Positions 26,876 through 35,375 of a stretch of 64,000 nt of DNA are shown piece by piece. The DNA comes from Streptomyces sp. TLI_171 (lineage in GTDB: Bacteria; Actinomycetota; Actinomycetes; Streptomycetales; Streptomycetaceae), in contig NZ_RAPS01000001.1 of NCBI RefSeq assembly GCF_003610255.1, positions 5,022,001-5,086,000 of the forward strand. The letters run 5' to 3'. Under the pieces are notes generated by a model. That model was given only the letters and a program-made list of their open reading frames with translations, was not told where the DNA came from and did not search any database. How positions within the stretch are numbered: the stretch's first letter is position 1; each line of letters starts with the position of its first letter. The translations under genes were made by a program, and so were the position numbers.

Positions 26876-29200
26876 GTGGCGGCTGTGGAGGGCTGGGAGG
26901 AGATCCCGGCGGAGGTGCGGACCCGGCACGCCGAGCTGGCGACCGAGATCGAGGAGCACCGCGCCCGGTACTACGACCAGGACGCGCCGACCATCAGCGA
27001 CGGTGAGTTCGACGCCCTGATGCGGGAGTTGGAGGCGCTGGAGGCCGAGCACCCGGCGCTGGTGACGCCGGATTCGCCGAGCCAGAAGGTCGGCGGCGGG
27101 GTGAACGAGCAGTTCGCCTCCGTGGTGCACCGGGAACGCCTGCTCAGCCTGGACAACGCGATGGACGAGGAGGAGCTGGCCGCCTGGGCGGAGCGGGTCT
27201 CCACCGAGCTGTCCGGCATCGACTACCACTACCTGTGCGAGCTGAAGGTCGACGGCTTGGCAGTCAACCTCACCTACCAGCGCGGTGACCTCGTGCTGGC
27301 CGCCACCCGCGGCACCGGCACGGTTGGCGACGACATCACCGCCAACGTCCGCACCATCCAGGGCATCCCGCACCGGCTGCAGGGCGAGGACCTGCCGGAG
27401 CTGGTGGAGATCCGCGGCGAGGTGTACCTCTCGAACGAGGCGTTCGATGCGCTGAACGCGTCCATCGCGGAGGAGAATGAGCGCCGCCGTCTGGCGAACG
27501 TGGAGCGCGCCGCAGCGAACAAGCGGCTCCTGGCGATGGCCAAGCTGTACATGAACCCGCGGAACGCAGCCGCCGGCTCGCTGCGGCAGAAGGACCCGCT
27601 GGTCACCGCTTCTCGCGGGTTGCGGATGGTGGTGCACGGCATCGGCGCCCGGGTCGGCTTCGACATCGACAACCAGTCGCACGCGTACCAGCTGCTGCAC
27701 GACTGGGGCCTGCCCACCGCCAAGCACAACAAGGTGGTCGGGACGCTCGACGAGGTGCGGGCGTTCATCAAGCACTTCGGCGAGCAGCGGCACTCGGTCG
27801 AGCACGAGATCGACGGCGTGGTGGTCAAGGTCGACGAGATCGCCCTGCAGGGCCGGCTCGGCTCGACCTCCAAGTCGCCGCGCTGGGCGATCGCCTGGAA
27901 GTACCCGCCGGAGGAGGTCACCGGCAAGCTCGCCGAGATCAAGATCGGCATCGGCCGCACCGGTCGGGCCACCCCGTACGCGATGCTGGCCGAGCCGGTG
28001 AAGGTGGCCGGCTCGATGGTGCAGTACGCCACCCTGCACAACCAGCAGGTGGTCAAGGCCAAGGACGTGCTGCTCGGTGACACCATCGTGCTTCGCAAGG
28101 CCGGCGACGTGATCCCGGAGATCCTCGGCCCGGTCTACGGGGACCGGGACGGGAGTGAGCGGGAGTTCGTGATGCCCGCCGAGTGCCCGGAGTGCGGCAG
28201 CGGGCTGCGCCCGATGTCCGAGGGCGACATCGACCTGCGCTGCCCCAATGCCCGGTATTGCCCGGCGCAGATCCGCGAGCGGATCGCCTTCCTGACCGGC
28301 CGCCAGTGCCTGGACATCGAGGGCCTCGGCTACGTCGCGGCCACCGCGCTCACCCAGCCGCTGGCGCCCGCCGAGGCGCCGGTGCGGGACGAGGGCGACA
28401 TCTTCTCGCTGACCGAGGAGCAGTTGCTGCCGATCAAGGTGCTGGTGCGCGACCCGAAGACCGGCATGCCGAAGCCGGACGACAAGACCGGCAAGGAGAA
28501 GGAGGTGTTCTTCTTCGCCACCACGGCCGGCGTGCCGAAGAAGAACACCGGGGTCCTGCTGGAGAACCTGGCCGCCGCCAAGGACCGCCCGCTGTGGCGC
28601 TTCCTGAACGGCCTGTCGATCCGGCACGTCGGCCCGGTCGCCGCCCAGGAGCTGGCCCGGGAGTTCCGCGACCTGGACCGGATCTTCGCCGCCGACGAGG
28701 CCGAGCTGGCCGCCGCCGAGGGGGTCGGCCCGACCATCGCCCGCTCGATCAAGGAGTGGTACGCGGAGGAGTGGCACCGGGAGATCCTGGAGAAGTGGCG
28801 CGCCGCGGGCGTGGTCTTCACCGAGGAGGCCGGTGAGGAGCAGGGCGAACGCCCGCTGGAGGGCCTGACCGTGGTGGTCACCGGCACCCTCGCCGGGCAC
28901 ACCCGGGACGGCGCCAAGGAGGCGCTGACCTCGCGCGGGGCGAAGGTCACCGGTTCGGTGTCGAAGAAGACCCACTTCGTGGTGGTCGGCGACAACCCGG
29001 GCTCCAAGTACGACAAGGCGGTGCAGCTGGGTGTCCCGGTGCTGGACGACGCCGGTTTCGCCGTGCTGCTCGAACAGGGCTCGGACGCCGCTCGGGCCCA
29101 CCTGGGACTGGAACCGGCCGCCGGCAAGGAACCGGCCGGCGGCGGGAGTGCGGACGCAGCGGAAATTGCCGGAGAAGGGACGACGAAGGCGGTTTCCTGA
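26876..29200 (+). CDS. ligA: NAD+-dependent DNA ligase LigA
   Basis: Seals nicks in duplex DNA using NAD+. 774 residues: adenylation domain with active-site Lys124 in CELKVDGLAV, OB fold, four-Cys zinc finger (CPECG...CPNARYCP), helix-hairpin-helix repeats, and a C-terminal BRCT domain beginning LEGLTVVVTGTLAGH. There is an extra charged insert after the zinc finger (KVLVRDPKTGMPKPDDKTG) and a 30-residue Gly/Ala tail. I chose the GTG at 26876 because GAGGAGG is 8 bases upstream; the GTG at 26852 overlapping the previous stop is an alternative. Confidence 0.97.
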   Translation: MAAVEGWEEIPAEVRTRHAELATEIEEHRARYYDQDAPTISDGEFDALMRELEALEAEHPALVTPDSPSQKVGGGVNEQFASVVHRERLLSLDNAMDEEELAAWAERVSTELSGIDYHYLCELKVDGLAVNLTYQRGDLVLAATRGTGTVGDDITANVRTIQGIPHRLQGEDLPELVEIRGEVYLSNEAFDALNASIAEENERRRLANVERAAANKRLLAMAKLYMNPRNAAAGSLRQKDPLVTASRGLRMVVHGIGARVGFDIDNQSHAYQLLHDWGLPTAKHNKVVGTLDEVRAFIKHFGEQRHSVEHEIDGVVVKVDEIALQGRLGSTSKSPRWAIAWKYPPEEVTGKLAEIKIGIGRTGRATPYAMLAEPVKVAGSMVQYATLHNQQVVKAKDVLLGDTIVLRKAGDVIPEILGPVYGDRDGSEREFVMPAECPECGSGLRPMSEGDIDLRCPNARYCPAQIRERIAFLTGRQCLDIEGLGYVAATALTQPLAPAEAPVRDEGDIFSLTEEQLLPIKVLVRDPKTGMPKPDDKTGKEKEVFFFATTAGVPKKNTGVLLENLAAAKDRPLWRFLNGLSIRHVGPVAAQELAREFRDLDRIFAADEAELAAAEGVGPTIARSIKEWYAEEWHREILEKWRAAGVVFTEEAGEEQGERPLEGLTVVVTGTLAGHTRDGAKEALTSRGAKVTGSVSKKTHFVVVGDNPGSKYDKAVQLGVPVLDDAGFAVLLEQGSDAARAHLGLEPAAGKEPAGGGSADAAEIAGEGTTKAVS

Positions 29201-29427
29201 CGGGTCGTTATCGTCCTGATGCCGCGTCAGTCGGGTGTTCGAGAGCGAAATCGGGCATTGTGTCACTGAGTAGCGCGCGGATATGACGTTGCGCTCAGAG
29301 GTGACCGGAAAGTGCGCCCGCACAGCGGGCACCGGCTTACCCTGGGCGCTACGAACTGTCAGCAGGAGTGTGTGGCACCGGTTTCGCGGCCGGCGCCCCG
29401 GGGACACGCCCTCGTCTGACGTCCACC

Positions 29428-29451
29428 GGCACCTCTGAGGAGAGGGGTGCC
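29428..29451 (+). other. 5' leader hairpin before the GGDEF/EAL gene
   Basis: The 301-base gap 29201-29501 has no gene. GGCACCTCT pairs with AGAGGGGTGCC in its second half, about 50 bases before the chosen ATG. A TACCCT -10-like hexamer lies at 29338, without a clear -35. The role of the hairpin is unknown. Confidence 0.35.
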
Positions 29452-29501
29452 TCACCGTGAGGCCACCCCGTCGGGGGCGGGCCCGACGGAGGACTGGGCT
29501 T

Positions 29502-31091
29502 ATGGATCGTACGACCGGCGGCGCGCCCACACGCCCGCCGCAGGGGGTGGCAGGGGCGGTCCTGCTGCTCGGCGTGCTGCTGGCCGGGGCTGCGCCGCTC
29601 ATCCCGCTGGCCGTCCTGGTGTACCGCTACGAACCCGAACTGCTGCCGCTGTTCGCGGTTCCCCTGGCCGTGCTGGTCGCCGCCTGGCGGATCGCCCGCG
29701 ACCGGGCGCGGGACCAGCTCACCGACCCGCTCACCGACCTGCCCAACCGGCAGGCCCTGCTGATCGCCACTCAGGAAGCGCTGGCCAAGCACGAGGCGGA
29801 GCCCGGCTACAGCGTCGGGCTGATCCTGCTCGACCTGGACCGCTTCCGGTCGCTCAACGACGCCCTCGGCCACACCGCGGGCGACCGCCTGCTGGTGCAC
29901 ATCGCCCGCCGCCTGCACCGCGCCCTGCGCACCGGCGCCGGCCACGCCAAGGACGGCGAGGACGGCTCCGCGCTGCCCCCGCCGGTCCGCCGCGGCGAGC
30001 GCCCGGTGGTGGCCCGGATGGGCGGCGACGAGTTCGCCGTGCTGCTCCCGGGCGTCGGCAGCCCCGAGGTGCTGGAGCGCGTCGCCAAGGCGCTGATCGC
30101 CGAACTGGCCGCCCCGATCCGGCTGGACGGGCTGCTGCTGGTGCTGGAGGCCAGCGCCGGGGTCTGCGTCTACCCGACGCACGCCCAGGACGCAGAATCG
30201 CTTCTGCGGCGCGCCGACGTGGCGATGGGCCACGCCCAGCACAGCCGCAGCGGCGTCGAGCTCTACGACGAGTCCCGCGACCTCGACACGCCGTACCGGA
30301 TCGGTCTGCTCGGCGACCTGCGGCGCGCCATCGAGATGAACGAGGTGCAGCTCCACTACCAGCCCAAGGTCGCCTTCGACGGCAGCGTGGTCGGCCTGGA
30401 GGCCCTGGTCCGCTGGGACCGCCCCGGGCAGGGCCGGGTGCCCCCCGACGAGTTCATCTCGCTCGCCGAGTCCTCCGGGCTGATGCCCCGGCTCACCGAC
30501 TACGTCCTGGAGAGCGCCGTCGGGCAGATCGCCCGCTGGCGTCACCAGGGACTGATGGTGCCCGTCGCCGTCAACGTCTCGCCGCGCGACGTCCTCAATC
30601 CGGGCTTCGCGTCCCGGGTGGCCGGCCACCTGACGCGGCACCAGGTCCCGGCCGAGGCCCTGCAGCTGGAGATCACCGAGCGGCTGCTGCTCGACGACAG
30701 CCGGCGCGCCGCCGACACCCTCGCCGAGCTGCGGCGCTACGGCGTGCGGATGTCCCTCGACGACTTCGGCACCGGGCACTCCTCGCTGGTCCGGCTGCGC
30801 AGCCTGCCGGTCGGCGAGCTGAAGATCGACCGGTCCTTCGTCTCCCGGATGGTCGCCGACGACCACGACGCGGCGGTGGTCCGCTGCTCCGTGGAGCTCG
30901 CCCACTCGCTGGGCCTCACCGTGGTCGCCGAGGGCGTGGAGGACGACGAGACCTGGGAGCGCCTGCACGACCTGGGGGTGGACGCGGTGCAGGGCTGGCT
31001 GGTGTCGGCGGCCCTCCCGGCGGACCAGGCGACGGCCTGGCTGCTGGTCCGACGCACCGGGGCCCCGCCGGTCGAGTCGCTGCCCAGGTAG
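29502..31091 (+). CDS. membrane GGDEF-EAL cyclic di-GMP enzyme
   Basis: 529-residue bifunctional-looking c-di-GMP protein. Two N-terminal membrane helices (about 15-65), a GGDEF domain with intact RMGGDEFAVLLPG (Gly174 onward), and an EAL domain with intact catalytic elements: GLEALVRW, LEITERLLLDD, LDDFGTGHSS, ELKIDRSF and AEGVEDD. Cyclase, phosphodiesterase or both cannot be told from sequence. By position between ligA and gatC it corresponds, from memory, to the S. coelicolor protein studied as the phosphodiesterase RmdB. The ATG has GGAGGA 8 bases upstream; the GTG at 29457 is less likely. Confidence 0.93.
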   Translation: MDRTTGGAPTRPPQGVAGAVLLLGVLLAGAAPLIPLAVLVYRYEPELLPLFAVPLAVLVAAWRIARDRARDQLTDPLTDLPNRQALLIATQEALAKHEAEPGYSVGLILLDLDRFRSLNDALGHTAGDRLLVHIARRLHRALRTGAGHAKDGEDGSALPPPVRRGERPVVARMGGDEFAVLLPGVGSPEVLERVAKALIAELAAPIRLDGLLLVLEASAGVCVYPTHAQDAESLLRRADVAMGHAQHSRSGVELYDESRDLDTPYRIGLLGDLRRAIEMNEVQLHYQPKVAFDGSVVGLEALVRWDRPGQGRVPPDEFISLAESSGLMPRLTDYVLESAVGQIARWRHQGLMVPVAVNVSPRDVLNPGFASRVAGHLTRHQVPAEALQLEITERLLLDDSRRAADTLAELRRYGVRMSLDDFGTGHSSLVRLRSLPVGELKIDRSFVSRMVADDHDAAVVRCSVELAHSLGLTVVAEGVEDDETWERLHDLGVDAVQGWLVSAALPADQATAWLLVRRTGAPPVESLPR

Positions 31092-31159
31092 CCGCTCGTG
31101 AGGTCCGTCCGGGGAGGGTGGTGCTCTCCTCGGGCGGACTTCGCCGTCCCTGCGGGGGC

Positions 31160-31185
31160 CCGCGCGGTTCCCCGCGCCCCTGGCC
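31160..31185. repeat. short streptomycete intergenic repeat fragment
   Basis: GGTTCCCCGCGCCCCTGG reads on the minus strand as CCAGGGGCGCGGGGAACC, matching the core of the longer hairpin repeat at 55124-55217. This is a common dispersed intergenic element in streptomycetes (recalled, not searched). It lies after the GGDEF/EAL stop. Confidence 0.5.
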
Positions 31186-31281
31186 GCGTCCGTTCTGCCC
31201 ATAGGATGGGCCTCCAGACCGAAAGGACGGGTGTGCGCAGAGCCGCCCGGTCTACCAGAACTCACCCTTGAGGATCGCTGC

Positions 31282-31578
31282 ATGCCTGGCATCACGCGCG
31301 AGGAGGTCGCCCACCTCGCCCGGCTGTCGCGTCTGGAGTTGCAGGCGGAGGAGTTGGACCACTTCGCCGAGCAGCTCGACGTGATCATCGGCGCGGTCGC
31401 CCGCGTTTCCGAGGTCGCGGGGCAGGACGTCCCGCCGACCTCCCACCCGCTTCCGCTCACCAACGTGATGCGGGCGGACGAGGTGCGACAGTCGCTGACC
31501 CCGGAGCAGGCGCTGTCCGGCGCCCCGGCGAGTGAGGACCAGCGTTTCCGCGTGCCGCAGATCCTCGGGGAGGACTGA
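31282..31578 (+). CDS. gatC: Asp-tRNA(Asn)/Glu-tRNA(Gln) amidotransferase subunit C
   Basis: 98-residue small subunit of the GatCAB amidotransferase, which makes Gln-tRNA(Gln) and Asn-tRNA(Asn) by transamidation. The start ITREEVAHLARLSRLEL and the motif VMRADEVRQSLTPEQAL are typical. ATG with GAGGA 7 bases upstream; five bases before gatA. Confidence 0.96.
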   Translation: MPGITREEVAHLARLSRLELQAEELDHFAEQLDVIIGAVARVSEVAGQDVPPTSHPLPLTNVMRADEVRQSLTPEQALSGAPASEDQRFRVPQILGED

Positions 31579-31583
31579 CCGAG

Positions 31584-33077
31584 ATGACCGAGCTGATCAA
31601 GTACACGGCCGCCGAGACGGCCGCCGCGATCGCCAAGGGCGAGGTCTCGGCGGTCGAGGTCGCCCAGGCCCACCTGGACCGGATCAACGCCGTCGACAAG
31701 AAGGTCAACGCCTTCCTGCACGTCGACGGCGAGGGCGCGCTGGCCGCGGCCCGCGGCGTGGACGAGAAGCGCGCCAAGGGCGAGCAGCTGAGCCCGCTCG
31801 CGGGCGTGCCGCTCGCGCTGAAGGACGTCTTCACCACCAAGGGCATCCCGACCACCTGCGGGTCGAAGATCCTCGAGGGCTGGGTGCCGCCGTACGACGC
31901 CACCCTGACGAAGCGTCTGAAGGACGCGGACGTCGTCATCCTCGGCAAGACCAACATGGACGAGTTCGCGATGGGCTCCTCCACCGAGAACTCGGCGTAC
32001 GGCCCGACCGGCAACCCGTGGGACCTGACCCGGATCCCGGGCGGCTCCGGCGGCGGCTCGGCGGCGGCGCTGGCCGCGTTCCAGGCGCCGCTGGCGATCG
32101 GCACCGACACCGGCGGCTCGATCCGCCAGCCCGGCGCGGTGACCGGCACGGTGGGCGTGAAGCCGACCTACGGCTCGGTGTCCCGGTTCGGCCTGGTGGC
32201 GTTCTCGTCCTCGCTGGACCAGGGCGGCCCGTGCGCCCGCACCGTGCTGGACGCGGCGCTGCTGCACGAGGCGATCGCCGGCCACGACCCGCTGGACTCC
32301 ACGTCGATCGACGCGCCGGTGCCGGCCGTGGTCGCGGCCGCCAAGATGCGCGACATCCGCGGCATGCGGGTCGGCGTGGTCAAGGAGTTCGCCGGCGAGG
32401 GCTACCAGGCCGGTGTGATGCAGCGCTTCAACGAAGCGGTGGAGCTGCTGCGCGAGCTGGGCGCCGAGGTCGTCGAGGTGTCCTGCCCGTCGTTCACGCT
32501 GGCGCTGCCCGCGTACTACCTGATCGCCCCGTCCGAGGCCTCCTCCAACCTGGCCCGGTTCGACGCGATGCGCTACGGCCTGCGGGTCGGCGACGACGGC
32601 ACCCGCTCCGCCGAGCAGGTCACCGCGCTGACCCGGGAGGCCGGCTTCGGCGACGAGGTCAAGCGCCGGATCATCCTCGGCACCTACGCGCTGTCCTCCG
32701 GCTACTACGACGCCTACTACGGCTCGGCGCAGAAGGTCCGGACGCTGATCTCCCGGGACTTCGACGCCGCCTTCGCGGGCGTGGACGTGCTGGTCTCCCC
32801 GACCACCCCGACCACCGCCTTCCCGATCGGCGAGCGCGCCGACGACCCGATGGCGATGTACCTGGCCGACCTGTGCACCATTCCCTCGAACCTGGCGGGC
32901 AACGCGGCCATGTCGCTGCCCTGCGGGCTCGCCCCGGAGGACAATCTCCCGGTCGGCCTGCAGATCATCGCCCCCGCGATGGCGGACGACCGCCTGTACC
33001 GCGTGGGCGGGACCGTCGAGGCCGCGCTCAACGACAAGTGGGGTCACACCCTGCTGGAGGAGGCACCGGCACTATGA
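31584..33077 (+). CDS. gatA: Asp-tRNA(Asn)/Glu-tRNA(Gln) amidotransferase subunit A
   Basis: 497-residue glutaminase subunit of the amidase-signature family. The Ser-cisSer-Lys catalytic triad is recognisable: Lys in LALKDVFTTKG, the Gly/Ser-rich IPGGSGGGSAAALAA, and the nucleophile region GTDTGGSIRQPG. It releases ammonia for GatB. Its stop overlaps the start of the 79-residue protein gene (ATGA). Confidence 0.97.
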   Translation: MTELIKYTAAETAAAIAKGEVSAVEVAQAHLDRINAVDKKVNAFLHVDGEGALAAARGVDEKRAKGEQLSPLAGVPLALKDVFTTKGIPTTCGSKILEGWVPPYDATLTKRLKDADVVILGKTNMDEFAMGSSTENSAYGPTGNPWDLTRIPGGSGGGSAAALAAFQAPLAIGTDTGGSIRQPGAVTGTVGVKPTYGSVSRFGLVAFSSSLDQGGPCARTVLDAALLHEAIAGHDPLDSTSIDAPVPAVVAAAKMRDIRGMRVGVVKEFAGEGYQAGVMQRFNEAVELLRELGAEVVEVSCPSFTLALPAYYLIAPSEASSNLARFDAMRYGLRVGDDGTRSAEQVTALTREAGFGDEVKRRIILGTYALSSGYYDAYYGSAQKVRTLISRDFDAAFAGVDVLVSPTTPTTAFPIGERADDPMAMYLADLCTIPSNLAGNAAMSLPCGLAPEDNLPVGLQIIAPAMADDRLYRVGGTVEAALNDKWGHTLLEEAPAL

Positions 33078-33313
33078 GCAAGATCGAGAAGGCCAAGGGC
33101 TGGAAGCACTCGAAGCCCGGCCTGTGGCTGTCCATCGGCACCAGCGCGTTCGGCGCGATCTCCATCGCCAAGGACGTCCGCCACGCCCGCGAGGACAACG
33201 ACACCCTCAAGCTGATCAACGCCCTGGTCGGCGCCGCCGCCCTGATCACCGGCACCGCGCTCCTCGTCCGCGAGCTCAAGCGGCTCGGCGACGACGACGT
33301 CCTGTTCGGCTGA
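33074..33313 (+). CDS. 79-residue conserved membrane protein between gatA and gatB
   Basis: MSKIEKAKGWKHSKPGLWLS starts a small protein with two hydrophobic stretches (about residues 17-32 and 48-66) separated by a charged loop with DVRHAREDNDTLK. Translationally coupled to gatA by ATGA and 26 bases before gatB. Function unknown. Its place inside the amidotransferase operon suggests shared expression; I recall similar small genes at this position in other streptomycetes. Confidence 0.8.
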   Translation: MSKIEKAKGWKHSKPGLWLSIGTSAFGAISIAKDVRHAREDNDTLKLINALVGAAALITGTALLVRELKRLGDDDVLFG

Positions 33314-33339
33314 ACCTCCATGACTGAAGAAGGGACGCT

Positions 33340-34842
33340 GTGAGCGTCATGAGCCTGGTCTCCTACGAGGAGGCTCTCGCCTCGTACGACCCGGTGATGG
33401 GCCTTGAGGTCCACGTCGAGCTGGGTACCAAGACCAAGATGTTCTGCGGCTGCTCCACCGAACTCGGTGCGGAGCCGAACTCGCAGACCTGTCCGACCTG
33501 TCTGGGGCTGCCGGGTTCGCTGCCGGTGGTCAACGCGGTCGGGGTGGAGTCGGCGATCCGGATCGGTCTCGCGCTGAACTGCGAGATCGCGGAGTGGTGC
33601 CGGTTCGCCCGGAAGAACTACTTCTACCCGGACATGCCGAAGAACTTCCAGACCAGCCAGTACGACGAGCCGATCGCCTTCAACGGCTACCTCGACGTGC
33701 AGCTGGAGGACGGCGAGGTCTTCCGGGTGGAGATCGAGCGCGCCCACATGGAGGAGGACACCGGCAAGTCCACCCACGTCGGCGGCGCAACCGGCCGCAT
33801 CCACGGCGCGGAGTACTCGCTGCTGGACTACAACCGGGCCGGCATCCCGCTGATCGAGATCGTCACCAAGCCGATCGAGGGCGCGGGCCACCGGGCCCCC
33901 GAGGTGGCGAAGGCGTACGTCGCCGAGCTGCGCGAGCTGATCAAGGCGCTGGGCGTCTCCGAGGCCCGGATGGACAAGGGCCAGATGCGCTGCGACGTCA
34001 ACCTGTCGCTTCGCCCCAACGGCACCTCGACGTTCGGCACCCGCAGCGAGACCAAGAACGTCAACTCGCTGCGCAGCGTGGAGCGGGCCGCCCGGTTCGA
34101 GATCCAGCGGCACGCCACCGTCCTCGCCGACGGCGGGACGATCGTCCAGGAGACCCGGCACTTCCACGAGGAGGACGGCTCCACCACGGCCGGCCGGATC
34201 AAGGACAACGCCGAGGACTACCGGTACTTCCCGGAGCCCGACCTGGTGCCGGTCGCCCCGGCCCGGGAGTGGGTCGAGGAGCTGCGGCAGGGTCTGCCGG
34301 AGCTGCCGCGGGTGCGCCGGGCCCGGCTGCAGGCCGAGTGGGGCCTGACCGACAAGGACATGCAGTCGGTGCTCAACGCCGGTGCGGTGGAGCCGATCTC
34401 GGAGACCATCGCGGCCGGCGCCCCCGCCGACCAGGCCCGCAAGTGGTGGATGGGCGAGCTGGCGCGGCGCGCCAACGAGACCGGCACCGAGCTGTCCGAG
34501 CAGCCGATCACCCCGGCCCAGGTGGCCCGGGTGTGCGCGCTGGTCGCCGAGGGCAAGCTGAACGACAAGCTGGCCCGCCAGGTCATCGAGGGCGTCCTCG
34601 CGGGCGAGGGCGAGCCGGACGAGGTGGTGGAGAAGCGCGGCCTGGCCGTGGTCTCCGACGACTCGGCGCTCGGCGCGGCCGTCGACCAGGCGATCGCCGA
34701 CAACCCGGACGTGGCGGCGAAGATCCGCGACGGCAAGGTGCAGGCGGTCGGCGCGCTGGTCGGCGCGGTCATGAAGACCACCCGCGGGCAGGCCGACGCG
34801 GCGCGGGTCAAGGACCTCATCCTGGAGCGGCTTGCCGCGTAA
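33340..34842 (+). CDS. gatB: Asp-tRNA(Asn)/Glu-tRNA(Gln) amidotransferase subunit B
   Basis: 500-residue tRNA-binding and transamidation subunit. Typical motifs: VMGLEVHVELGTKTKMFCGC, FYPDMPKNFQTSQYDEP, RAGIPLIEIVT, and a C-terminal YqeY-like domain ending KTTRGQADAARVKDLI. GTG at 33340 with GAAGGGA upstream; ATG at 33349 is also in frame. Ends the gat operon. Confidence 0.97.
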   Translation: MSVMSLVSYEEALASYDPVMGLEVHVELGTKTKMFCGCSTELGAEPNSQTCPTCLGLPGSLPVVNAVGVESAIRIGLALNCEIAEWCRFARKNYFYPDMPKNFQTSQYDEPIAFNGYLDVQLEDGEVFRVEIERAHMEEDTGKSTHVGGATGRIHGAEYSLLDYNRAGIPLIEIVTKPIEGAGHRAPEVAKAYVAELRELIKALGVSEARMDKGQMRCDVNLSLRPNGTSTFGTRSETKNVNSLRSVERAARFEIQRHATVLADGGTIVQETRHFHEEDGSTTAGRIKDNAEDYRYFPEPDLVPVAPAREWVEELRQGLPELPRVRRARLQAEWGLTDKDMQSVLNAGAVEPISETIAAGAPADQARKWWMGELARRANETGTELSEQPITPAQVARVCALVAEGKLNDKLARQVIEGVLAGEGEPDEVVEKRGLAVVSDDSALGAAVDQAIADNPDVAAKIRDGKVQAVGALVGAVMKTTRGQADAARVKDLILERLAA

Positions 34843-34953
34843 GGATCATCGAGCACAGCCTGGAGAAGCTGGCCTGAGGCCGGACCGGCCGGTCTGAGGC
34901 CCCCTTAGGCCGCCGTCGGCGGTTCGCGGGGGGTCCTTAGGCGAATTCCCGAC

Positions 34954-34981
34954 GTGCCCGTCCCCGTAAGGGGGCGGGCAC
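34954..34981 (+). terminator. hairpin terminator of the gat operon
   Basis: GTGCCCG-T-CCCC pairs with GGGG-G-CGGGCAC around a GTAA loop, followed by TCGTGTTTCC, 112 bases past the gatB stop. Confidence 0.7.
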
Positions 34982-35088
34982 TCGTGTTTCCCCGGCCGGG
35001 CGGGCCCCAGGATGAGGAGGGTGACCGATGTGACGGACCCCCCTTGGAGCGGAAGCTGGACGCAGGACGCAACGAGGGGAAGCAGAAC

Positions 35089-35298
35089 ATGTACGAGTAC
35101 GAGATCTTCAAGGGCCGGGAACGCGAACTGCACGGCCGGGCCGCCGCCGAGCGCCTCGCCCGCGAGGCCGTGGCCGCGCACGGGTCCGTCGGGCTGCTCG
35201 GGCGAGTGGCCCGGGCGGTGCGCCGGGAGGCGTCGCCGCGGGTCGCCAAGTCCGGCACCGCGGGCGCCCGTTCGGGTGCCGCCGCCGGCTGTGCCTGA
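35089..35298 (+). CDS. small hypothetical protein, charged and Ala/Arg-rich
   Basis: 69 residues beginning MYEYEIFKGRERELHGRAAA, then an Arg/Ala-rich helix and a Gly/Ala/Ser tail. No known domain. The ATG has a clear GAGGGGA site 8 bases upstream, the main reason to call it; the open frame extends upstream to 34954 without support. Many streptomycetes carry short proteins starting with a similar xYEIFK pattern (recollection). Confidence 0.6.
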   Translation: MYEYEIFKGRERELHGRAAAERLAREAVAAHGSVGLLGRVARAVRREASPRVAKSGTAGARSGAAAGCA

Positions 35299-35375
35299 TG
35301 GTCGGGCGGCCCGTCCCGACCGGGCGCCGGGATAACCGTTCGGCTGTGTTCGAGGTCTGTGGGATGCTCACCGGC

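Noticed and set aside
29201..29501. Small gene in the ligA to GGDEF/EAL gap
   Set aside because: Short open frames there have no ribosome site or codon pattern; only a leader hairpin was kept.
26432..29602. 1056-codon minus-strand open frame opposite ligA
   Set aside because: Shadow frame of ligA; composition of long Leu/Arg/Gly runs, no start context, no domain.
34843..35088. tRNA or small RNA after gatB
   Set aside because: The sequence folds into GC-rich hairpins but shows no tRNA arms or CCA-type end; only the terminator is supported.
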